From positions 1,054,001 to 1,118,000 of the forward strand of contig NZ_CP107009.1 of NCBI RefSeq assembly GCF_025725665.1: 64,000 bases of DNA, in the 5' to 3' direction. This DNA is from Halomonas sp. LR3S48 (GTDB lineage: Bacteria; Pseudomonadota; Gammaproteobacteria; Pseudomonadales; Halomonadaceae). The notes under the pieces are model-generated. The model was not told the origin of the DNA. It did not search any database and worked only from the letters and a program-made list of their open reading frames with translations. Below are positions 45,756 to 52,690 of this stretch, one piece after another; position 1 is the first letter of the stretch; each line of letters opens with the position of its first letter. The position numbers and the translations under genes are program-made.

Positions 45756-47588
45756 ATGGTCGATGTCGATCTCTCCCAACCCCCGTTCACCTTTCTGAAT
45801 GAAGAGGGGCGGGAGCGCGTCCGCAACGGCATCGACCTGGCCTACTTCGACCGCGACGAGATCATCCTGGAGACCGGCCAGCCCGGCGAATATGTCTTCC
45901 TCATCCACAAGGGCGAGGTGGCCGAGCTGGATACCACCCAGCCGGGGGCGCGCGAGCGGATCGGTCATTACACGGCAGGCGACCTGTTCGGTGCCATCAG
46001 CATCCTCAACGGCAAGAGTCGCTATCGCTTCCGCGCCGAGCAGGAGTGCCTCTGCTATCTGATGCCGAAAGCTCTGTTCCTGCAGTTGTGCGACGACTAT
46101 CCCGCCTTTGCCGAGTTCTTCCGCCAGACCCTGGCGCACAAGGCGCGACTGTTGACCGAGCAGCGCGCCGAGGGTGGCGTGACCATGGCTGGCTTCATGC
46201 TGGCCAAGGTCAGCGAGTGTATGCGACCGCCGCTGTGCATGGGGGCGGATACGACCATTGCCGAAGCGGTGGCCAGGCTGCACGAGAGCCATGCCGACAG
46301 TCTGCTGGTGGAGAGTAGCGGGGGAGTGGGCATGGTCACCAAGACCGACCTGCTCGAAGCGCTGGTGCTCCAGGGAAGAGAAAAGGGGAGTCCGCTGCAG
46401 GATATCGCGCACTTCGAACTGGTCACGGTGCGCCCCGACCAGTATCTGTTCGAAGTGCTGGTGATGATGACTCGCCATAAGGTGGAGCGGGTCGTGGTGC
46501 TGGAACGGGGGGAGGAGCGAATCCCGCCGATCGGCGTGGTGGAGCTCACTGACGTGCTCAGCTACTTCTCCAGCCGCAGCTATGTCGTCAGCCTGCAGGT
46601 TGAGCAGGCGGATAGTCTCGAGGCCCTGTTTCGTGCCAGCCGCCGCACACCCGAGTTGGTCAAGGCGCTGATGGCCCAAGGCGTCAAGTTGCGTTTCGCC
46701 ATGGGTCTGCTGGCGGCACTCAACGGGCGCATCATGTCCAAGGCCTGGAGCTTCCTGATCGATGAGCGCTACCACGCTGAGAGCTGCCTGATGGTGATGG
46801 GTAGCGAAGGGCGAGGCGAGCAGATCCTCAAGACCGATCAGGACAACGGCCTCATACTCGCCGACGGGCTCGAATGGCCCGATGTGGGGGCGCAGATGCA
46901 GCGTCTCACCGAAACGCTGATCAAGTTGGGTTACCCACCCTGCCCCGGAAACATCATGGTAAGCAACCCCGAATGGGTGGGGGCCGTTTCCCAGTGGCGC
47001 GAGCGCATCGCCCGCTGGGCCGAGAAACGCGATGGCGACAGCCTGATGAAGCTTGCCATCATGCTCGACTCCCATGCGGTGGCAGGCAATCCCGCGCTGC
47101 TCGACCGAGTGCGCCAGTCGCTCTTCGAGCAGTGTTCGCGAGACGAGATACTGCTCTCCTATTTCGCCCGTACGGCACTGCGTTTCTCCACGCCGTTGAC
47201 ACTGTTCGGCTCGCTGAAGAAGCCCCAGCACGGTATCGATATCAAGAAGGGGGGAATCTTTCCCATCGTGCACGGGGTGCGCACCATGGCGCTGGAGCGA
47301 GGAATCAAGCCCACGTCGACATTGGAACGGCTCGAGGCCCTGTCAGCGGATGGAAGGCTGGAAGCGCGAGTCGCCGAGAATCTGGCCGAGGCGCTGTCGT
47401 TGTTCACCGAACTGCGCCTGAAGCAGCAACTGGAGCGCCTGGACGGCGATATCGTCAGCAAGAGCCCCGACCGTGTCGTGGTTCAGCAGCTGTCGTCGCT
47501 CGAGCGTGACCTGCTGCGTGAGGCACTGCACATCGTCAAGGACTTCAAGCAGAGCCTGTCGCAGCGTTATCACCTCGAATATTCCTGA
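45756..47588 (+). CDS. cNMP-binding / CBS / DUF294 putative nucleotidyltransferase
   Basis: Signal-transduction protein of 610 aa. Domains in order: cyclic-nucleotide-binding fold (residues about 10-130; ILETGQPGEYVFLIHKGEVA, YTAGDLFGAISILNGKSRYR), a CBS pair (about 155-280; MGADTTIAEAVARLHESHAD, VRPDQYLFEVLVMMTRHKVE), the DUF294 nucleotidyltransferase domain (about 310-440; VMGSEGRGEQILKTDQDNGL) and its C-terminal helical domain. Relatives are often encoded beside ActP-type symporters; a GlnD-like regulatory transfer has been suggested from sequence only. GAGGGC precedes the ATG at 45756. It is followed by a DEDD exonuclease in the same orientation. Confidence 0.85.
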   Translation: MVDVDLSQPPFTFLNEEGRERVRNGIDLAYFDRDEIILETGQPGEYVFLIHKGEVAELDTTQPGARERIGHYTAGDLFGAISILNGKSRYRFRAEQECLCYLMPKALFLQLCDDYPAFAEFFRQTLAHKARLLTEQRAEGGVTMAGFMLAKVSECMRPPLCMGADTTIAEAVARLHESHADSLLVESSGGVGMVTKTDLLEALVLQGREKGSPLQDIAHFELVTVRPDQYLFEVLVMMTRHKVERVVVLERGEERIPPIGVVELTDVLSYFSSRSYVVSLQVEQADSLEALFRASRRTPELVKALMAQGVKLRFAMGLLAALNGRIMSKAWSFLIDERYHAESCLMVMGSEGRGEQILKTDQDNGLILADGLEWPDVGAQMQRLTETLIKLGYPPCPGNIMVSNPEWVGAVSQWRERIARWAEKRDGDSLMKLAIMLDSHAVAGNPALLDRVRQSLFEQCSRDEILLSYFARTALRFSTPLTLFGSLKKPQHGIDIKKGGIFPIVHGVRTMALERGIKPTSTLERLEALSADGRLEARVAENLAEALSLFTELRLKQQLERLDGDIVSKSPDRVVVQQLSSLERDLLREALHIVKDFKQSLSQRYHLEYS

Positions 47589-47632
47589 GGTCGAGAGCCG
47601 CGAGAGGCAGACAAGAACCAAGGAGGAACGGT

Positions 47633-48262
47633 ATGTTTCGCGCTCTGCGCCGGGCCAACGACCGTCGGCGGCATGCCGGCGGCGAGTATGGCTGGTTATT
47701 CCGCCCCTACACCGGGGATGAGCTGGTGGCCATCGACTGCGAAACCACCGGTGTCGATACCCGTACCGCCGAGCCCGTATCCATCGGCGCGGTCAAGGTG
47801 CGCGGTGACAGGGTGTTGACCAGTGAATCGCTGGACCTGCGCCTTAAGCGCCCCGCCACGCTGACTGGCGATTCGATCCGCGTGCATGGCCTGCGTGGTA
47901 TCGATCTGGATGACGGCATCAGCCTGGACGAGGCGCTGGTGACGCTGCTCGATTTCATCGGCAACCGGCCACTGCTGGGCTGGCGGCTCGACTTCGACCT
48001 GGCCATTCTCAATCGCCAGATTCGTCCGCGCTTTGGCTTCGACCTGCCCAACAGCGGCATCGACGTGGCGCAGCTGTACCACCGGCAGCAGCGTCGCAGT
48101 GTCATGGAACCCGAACCGCGCTCGCAGCGTTTCGAGGCGGTGGCGGAGGCCTTGGGTGTGCCGGTCATGGGGCGCAATACCGCCCTCGGCGACGCCGTGA
48201 CCACGGCATTGATGTACCTGCGCGTGGAGCGGGCCGGGATGCAGGACCGCCGCGAGGCATGA
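47633..48262 (+). CDS. DnaQ-like 3'-5' exonuclease (DEDD family)
   Basis: Protein of 209 aa with an exonuclease fold: ExoI motif VAIDCETTGVDT (Asp/Glu, residues about 32-43), ExoII around PLLGWRLDFDLAILNRQ (about 112-128), and the ExoIII-region DAVTTALMYL (about 188-197) whose preceding residue is GNTALGDA-like. AGGAGG precedes the ATG. It follows the cNMP/CBS/DUF294 gene by 44 bases; DUF294 and DnaQ-like genes are often paired next to acetate symporters. It is not the replicative epsilon subunit. Confidence 0.85.
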   Translation: MFRALRRANDRRRHAGGEYGWLFRPYTGDELVAIDCETTGVDTRTAEPVSIGAVKVRGDRVLTSESLDLRLKRPATLTGDSIRVHGLRGIDLDDGISLDEALVTLLDFIGNRPLLGWRLDFDLAILNRQIRPRFGFDLPNSGIDVAQLYHRQQRRSVMEPEPRSQRFEAVAEALGVPVMGRNTALGDAVTTALMYLRVERAGMQDRREA

Positions 48263-48352
48263 CGCGGTGAATCGTCGCCGTGGCGTCGCCTCGGGGCAGA
48301 GGCAATGGTAGGATGGCCCCCGTCATCCACCATGCCTTGGCAGCCCGTGACC

Positions 48353-49294
48353 ATGCAAGACGCCATGATTTTCGATCCCCTTGTTGCCGCCGGCCCCGAT
48401 GCTTGCCAGGCGCCGGGCAATCAGAGCGAGGAGCCCTCGCCGCTGGACGCACTCGACGCCAGAGCCCGGCGTGAATTCAACAAGCTGCAGAAGCGCCTGC
48501 GCCGTCAGGTGGGCAACGCCATCATCGACTATGGGATGATCCACGAAGGCGACCGGGTCATGGTCTGCCTGTCGGGCGGCAAGGACAGCTACACCATGCT
48601 CGAGATCCTGCGCAACCTGCAGCGCAATGCGCCGGTGAACTTCTCGCTGGTGGCGGTCAATCTCGACCAGAAGCAGCCGGGTTTCCCCGAGCATGTGCTG
48701 CCCGAGTATCTCGATTCCGTTGGCGTCGAGTACTACATCCTCGAGCGCGATACCTATTCGGTGGTGAAGGAGAAGACGCCGGAGGGCAAGACCACCTGCG
48801 CGCTCTGCTCACGGCTGCGTCGCGGCTCCCTCTATGGCTTCGCCGAGGAGATCGGCGCGACCAAGGTGGCACTGGGGCACCATCGCGAGGACATCCTGGA
48901 GACGCTGTTCCTCAATATGTTCTACGGTGGCTCTCTCAAGGCGATGCCCCCCAAGCTGCTCTCCGACGACGGCAAGAACATCGTCATCCGCCCCCTGGCC
49001 TACTGCCGCGAGGCGGATATCGCCGAGTTCGCCCGGTTGATGGACTTCCCCATCATCCCCTGCAACCTGTGCGGTTCCCAGCCCAACCTGCAGCGCCAGG
49101 TGGTCAAGGAGATGCTGGCCGAGTGGGAGCGTAAGCACCCCGGACGCATCGAATCCATGTTCAAGGCGGTGACCAACGTGGCGCCCTCTCAGTTGGCCGA
49201 CCGCGAGCTGTTCGACTTCGAAGGGCTCGAGACCAAGCAGGCCCGGTTGCGCGAGCGCCGGATCGACGCGCTGGATCTATCGCGCAGCAACTGA
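48353..49294 (+). CDS. ttcA: tRNA 2-thiocytidine biosynthesis protein TtcA
   Basis: ATP-dependent Fe-S enzyme (313 aa with this start) that thiolates C32 of certain tRNAs. The PP-loop [15 protein letters not shown] and the two Cys pairs [16 protein letters not shown] and [13 protein letters not shown] are intact; these bind the essential [4Fe-4S] cluster. The segments [19 protein letters not shown] and [14 protein letters not shown] are typical. The start is uncertain: ATGs at 48305, 48332, 48353 and 48365 are in frame and none has a strong ribosome site. Confidence 0.94.
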   Translation: MQDAMIFDPLVAAGPDACQAPGNQSEEPSPLDALDARARREFNKLQKRLRRQVGNAIIDYGMIHEGDRVMVCLSGGKDSYTMLEILRNLQRNAPVNFSLVAVNLDQKQPGFPEHVLPEYLDSVGVEYYILERDTYSVVKEKTPEGKTTCALCSRLRRGSLYGFAEEIGATKVALGHHREDILETLFLNMFYGGSLKAMPPKLLSDDGKNIVIRPLAYCREADIAEFARLMDFPIIPCNLCGSQPNLQRQVVKEMLAEWERKHPGRIESMFKAVTNVAPSQLADRELFDFEGLETKQARLRERRIDALDLSRSN

Positions 49295-49317
49295 CCGGCC
49301 GGTTCGCCTGCCCAAAG

Positions 49318-49350
49318 AGAGACCCGCCCGGCATTGCCGGGCGGGTCTCT
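49318..49350. terminator. Bidirectional terminator between ttcA and anr
   Basis: A perfect 15-bp stem (AGAGACCCGCCCGGC / GCCGGGCGGGTCTCT) with a 3-base loop, followed by TCTTCGTT-like pyrimidines on the plus strand. It separates the convergent ttcA and anr genes. Confidence 0.9.
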
Positions 49351-49371
49351 TCGTTCGGGGCGGTTATGGGC

Positions 49372-50118
49372 TCAGTGTTCGTCCTGCGCCTGGGCCACCA
49401 GGGCTTCCAGATTGAGGATATTCACCTCGCGACCGGAGACCTCGACCAGCCCCTGCTGTTGGAAGCGCCCCAGAATACGGCTGACCGTTTCCACCGCCAG
49501 ACCCAGGTAGTTGCCGATGTCGGCCCGCGACATGGAGAGGCGGAAGCTGTAGGGCGAATAGCCGCGGCGACGGAAGCGGTCCGAGAGGCTGGAGAAGAAG
49601 CTGGCCAGGCGCTGATCGGCGGTCTTGCGCGACAGCAGGCGCATCATCTTGCGGTCGTCGCGCAGTTCCTTGCTCATGCTGCGGTAGAGCTGACCGCGCA
49701 GCTCGGGTAATTGCTCGGAGAGTGAATCAAGCCGGTCGAAGGGGATCTCGCACACGGTGGTGGTTTCCAGCGCGATCACGCTGCCGGGATAGATCTGCTC
49801 GTCGATGCCGTCGAGGCCGACCAGCTCACTGGGCAAGTAGAAATTGGTGACCTGATCGTCACCCGAACCCTCGGTGGTCACCTGCTTGAGACTGCCTGAG
49901 CGCACGGCAAAAACGCTGCTGAAACCACTGCCCTGGCGGAACAATGACTCGCCCTTCTTCAATGGAGAGCGGCGCTTGATGATCGCATCGAACTGCTCCA
50001 TGTCCTCGAGTTCAAGAGCGAGCGGCAGGCACAGCGAACTCAAGCTGCAGTTCTGACAGCGGGTTTCATGCAGCAGTGAGCGCCGCTTGCCGAGCGCATT
50101 GGCCGCGTTGACCGGCAT
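49372..50118 (-). CDS. anr: Fnr/Anr-type oxygen-sensing transcriptional regulator
   Basis: CRP/FNR-family activator of 248 aa. The N-terminal CQNCSLSSLC (Cys21, 24, 30) and Cys123 are the four ligands of the oxygen-labile [4Fe-4S] cluster. The beta-roll follows (FRQGSGFSSVFAVRSGSLKQ), and the C-terminal helix-turn-helix reads MSRADIGNYLGLAVETVSRI with the FNR-type recognition helix ExxSR. GGAGG precedes the ATG. Candidate target boxes lie upstream of hemN, ccoN and its own gene. Confidence 0.95.
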   Translation of the reverse strand: MPVNAANALGKRRSLLHETRCQNCSLSSLCLPLALELEDMEQFDAIIKRRSPLKKGESLFRQGSGFSSVFAVRSGSLKQVTTEGSGDDQVTNFYLPSELVGLDGIDEQIYPGSVIALETTTVCEIPFDRLDSLSEQLPELRGQLYRSMSKELRDDRKMMRLLSRKTADQRLASFFSSLSDRFRRRGYSPYSFRLSMSRADIGNYLGLAVETVSRILGRFQQQGLVEVSGREVNILNLEALVAQAQDEH

Positions 50119-50129
50119 GCTCCACCTCC

Positions 50130-50143
50130 TTGATCATCGTCAT
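50130..50143 (-). promoter_or_regulatory. Candidate Anr box over the anr transcription start
   Basis: On the minus strand the site reads ATGA-CGATGA-TCAA, one mismatch from the TTGA-N6-TCAA core. A plausible -10 (CATAAT, 50155-50150) with a weak -35 17 bases upstream puts the transcription start near 50143. The box would then cover about +1 to +14, a position suited to autorepression. Confidence 0.4.
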
Positions 50144-50236
50144 GGAGGCATTATGGAACATTAATGAAGCAGGTGAAATGCCCCTTGCGACCTTTGGCCG
50201 CAATAAGATTCGGCCCGGCCGGCACACTCCGCGTAT

Positions 50237-51652
50237 CTAGACGATACGCGAGAACTGGGTGTCGAGCCTTGGCGGCAGCCGGGCATCGAAGGCCATGGCG
50301 AGGTGCCGGATCAGCAACCTCCCGATCGGTGTGGCGACCACCCGATGGCCTTCCACGGTCACCAGCCCGTCACGCTGGGGGAGCTCCAGTCGGGACAGGG
50401 CCTCCGTCAGATAGCGAGGGGCATCGATGCCGAAGGTTTCACTCAGCTCGTCCAGATCCAGCGTCATGTCGCACATCAGGCGCTCGATGGCATGCCGCCT
50501 GACCCGGTCATCGAAGGTCAGCCGGATGCCCCTTGCCGTGGGCAGTTGGCTGCTGTCGAGGGCGGCCTCGTAGTCGGCAAGGCGGGTATGGTTCTGGGCG
50601 TAGACGTCATCGACGCAGGAGATGGCCGAGACGCCGAGCCCCACCAGGTCGCACTGGGCATGGCTCGAGTAGCCCTGGAAATTGCGCTGCAGGGTACCGT
50701 TGCGCTGGGCGATGGCCAGGCTGTCGCTGGTTCGGGCGAAGTGATCCATGCCGATGTGCACGTAGCCTGCCTCGGTCAGCATGGCGATGGTGGTGCGCAA
50801 TATCGCCAGCTTCTCCTCGGGCCCGGGCAGGTCTTCGGCGCGAATACGGCGCTGGGCCGCGAAACGCTCGGGCATGTGGGCATAGTTGTAGACCGAAAGG
50901 CGCGCCGGCGCCATGGCGATGACCTGTTCCAGGGTGGCGGCAAAGCTGTCGCGGGTCTGGAGAGGCAGGCCGTAAATCAGGTCGAGGTTGAGCGAACGAA
51001 AACCGAGGCGGTCGGCCTCGTCGAGCAGCACCTCGGTAAGGATGCGGGGCTGGACCCGATTCACGGCGCGCTGCACCCTGGGGTCGAGATCCTGGACGCC
51101 GAGGCTCAGACGATTGAAACCCAGTGCCTGCAGGTGGCGCAGGGTGAAGACGTCGGCCTCGCGCGGGTCGATCTCGATGGCATAGTCACGCTCACGGGCA
51201 CTGGAAAGACCGAAGCGGGCATCGAGGCGGTCGATCAGGTCGCTCATCTGATCGAGGCTGAGAAAGGTCGGTGTACCCCCACCCCAGTGCAGTTGGGCCA
51301 CCTCCCGCCGCGTATCCAGGTGGGGCTTGATCAGTACCATCTCGCGGTCGAGGCGCGACAGGTAGGGCTCCGCAACGCGGGTGGCCTTGGTCGCGATCTT
51401 GTGGCAGGCGCAGTAGTGGCAGCCCTTGCGACAGAAGGGAATGTGCACGTAGAACGACAGTGGCCTGCCGCCGGCGTTGCTGCGAGCGAGGGCGTCCTGG
51501 TAGGCCAGCGCGTCGAAATCGTTACTGAACGAATTGGCGGTGGGGTAGGAGGTGTAGCGCGGTCCATGGGTATCGTAGCGCCGCAGCAGTGCCTCGTCCC
51601 AGGGGAAAGGATCGGCCATCTCTCGATGCACTGACATCGCGGGAACGGACAT
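50237..51652 (-). CDS. hemN: Oxygen-independent coproporphyrinogen III oxidase
   Basis: Radical-SAM enzyme (471 aa) that oxidatively decarboxylates coproporphyrinogen III for haem synthesis without oxygen. The cluster motif FCRKGCHYCACHK (CxxxCxxC) follows GPRYTSYPTANSFS; LHWGGGTPTFLS, EIDPRE, NRLSLGVQDLDPRVQ, GLPLQTRDSF and GMDHFARTSDSLA are typical of HemN rather than HemW. The ATG at 51652 follows GGAGTG; in-frame ATGs at 51634 and 51619 are alternatives, and the frame is open upstream. An Anr box lies 58 bases upstream. Confidence 0.95.
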   Translation of the reverse strand: MSVPAMSVHREMADPFPWDEALLRRYDTHGPRYTSYPTANSFSNDFDALAYQDALARSNAGGRPLSFYVHIPFCRKGCHYCACHKIATKATRVAEPYLSRLDREMVLIKPHLDTRREVAQLHWGGGTPTFLSLDQMSDLIDRLDARFGLSSARERDYAIEIDPREADVFTLRHLQALGFNRLSLGVQDLDPRVQRAVNRVQPRILTEVLLDEADRLGFRSLNLDLIYGLPLQTRDSFAATLEQVIAMAPARLSVYNYAHMPERFAAQRRIRAEDLPGPEEKLAILRTTIAMLTEAGYVHIGMDHFARTSDSLAIAQRNGTLQRNFQGYSSHAQCDLVGLGVSAISCVDDVYAQNHTRLADYEAALDSSQLPTARGIRLTFDDRVRRHAIERLMCDMTLDLDELSETFGIDAPRYLTEALSRLELPQRDGLVTVEGHRVVATPIGRLLIRHLAMAFDARLPPRLDTQFSRIV

Positions 51653-51710
51653 GATGGCACTCCGAAAGGCTAACATTGACACAATGTAGCGGGACGCTGG
51701 CCAAGGTGGA

Positions 51711-51724
51711 TTGAGCTGCGTCAA
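51711..51724 (-). promoter_or_regulatory. Anr/Fnr box upstream of hemN
   Basis: TTGA-CGCAGC-TCAA on the minus strand has all eight core bases of the FNR site TTGAT-N4-ATCAA conserved. Its centre (51717.5) is 32 bases from the centre of a TACATT hexamer at 51688-51683, exactly the spacing of a class II (-41.5) FNR-activated promoter. Confidence 0.75.
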
Positions 51725-51755
51725 ACGAAGTGAAAGTCATGTGCCGGTCAGTTGC

Positions 51756-52457
51756 TCAATGACCCAACGCAGCATGCGGCAGCAGGGCAACCACCTGCCA
51801 CAGAGCGAAGGCGATGATGGTGAGCGCGGCGATGGTGCGGGTCGCCGGGTGACGGATCAGCGCACCCAACTGGCGGGCGGCGAAGCCGGTGACCAGCAGC
51901 GCGGGCAGGGTGCCGAGCCCGAAAGCGCCCATCAGCGCCGCGCCACGCAGTGGATCCGCGGTGGCCAGGCTCCAGGCCAGCATCGAGTAGACCAGTCCGC
52001 AGGGCAGCCAGCCCCATACCGCGCCGAGGCCGATGGCCTGGGGAATCTTCACCACCGGCATCAGCCGCTTGCCGATGGGCTCCAGGTAGCGCCACAGGTG
52101 CCTCCCCACGGCTTCCACCCGCAGCAGGCCTTTCCACCAATTGGCGATGTAGAGCGCCATCAGGATCAGCATGACGGCCGCGAACAGCTGCAGCCCGATT
52201 CGCGCACTCGAAGACAGTGCCACCAGGGTGCCGAGCGAGGCCACCAGCGCTCCGGCGGCCATGTAGCTCGCGATACGACCGAGGTTGTAGCCGAGCAGCA
52301 GCCCGGAAAGCCTGGTGGGACTGCGCATGCTGGGTGGCACGGCGAAGGTCAGCGCGCTCATGATGCCGCCGCACATGCCGATGCAGTGCGCGCCGCCAAG
52401 CAGGCCGAAGACGAAGGCCGCCAGGAGTGGCGGCAGGCCGAGTCCAGTGGGGTCCAT
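51756..52457 (-). CDS. Sulfite exporter TauE/SafE-like membrane protein at the end of the cco cluster
   Basis: Integral membrane protein of 233 aa with about six helices, of the UreH/DsbD-like TauE/SafE type found downstream of ccoS in many proteobacteria. The conserved Cys pairs are in GGAHCIGMCGGIMSAL (residues about 21-36) and GWLPCGLVYSML, which may handle copper or thiols. It overlaps ccoS by one base-shared ATGA, so it is part of the oxidase assembly operon. The exact role is unknown, with copper delivery to CcoN the usual suggestion. Confidence 0.8.
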   Translation of the reverse strand: MDPTGLGLPPLLAAFVFGLLGGAHCIGMCGGIMSALTFAVPPSMRSPTRLSGLLLGYNLGRIASYMAAGALVASLGTLVALSSSARIGLQLFAAVMLILMALYIANWWKGLLRVEAVGRHLWRYLEPIGKRLMPVVKIPQAIGLGAVWGWLPCGLVYSMLAWSLATADPLRGAALMGAFGLGTLPALLVTGFAARQLGALIRHPATRTIAALTIIAFALWQVVALLPHAALGH

Positions 52458-52690
52458 CAGCGCTCCGCCGAGCCGTCGTCGTCTGCGTCGGCCTGGTGGC
52501 GCTGGGTGGCCTGTCGCCGCTTATCGCGTTCCGCCGGCGTCAGGTCGTTCTCGTCCTCATCGAACAGGATACGATGGGCGGGGCCCTCGAGGTCCTCGAA
52601 CTGGTCGTTCTTGACCGCCCAGAAGAAGGCCCACACGGCCAGGCCGAGCAGGATCAGCGAGAGCGGGATGAGCAGGTAGAGGATGGTCAT
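52457..52690 (-). CDS. ccoS: Cytochrome cbb3 oxidase maturation protein CcoS
   Basis: Small membrane protein (77 aa) with a single N-terminal helix (ILYLLIPLSLILLGLAVWAF), the CcoS hallmark FFWAVKNDQFEDLEGPAHRI and LFDEDEN, and a charged C-terminus. CcoS is needed for cofactor insertion into cbb3 oxidase. Start and stop overlap the neighbours by ATGA on both sides. Confidence 0.93.
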   Translation of the reverse strand: MTILYLLIPLSLILLGLAVWAFFWAVKNDQFEDLEGPAHRILFDEDENDLTPAERDKRRQATQRHQADADDDGSAER

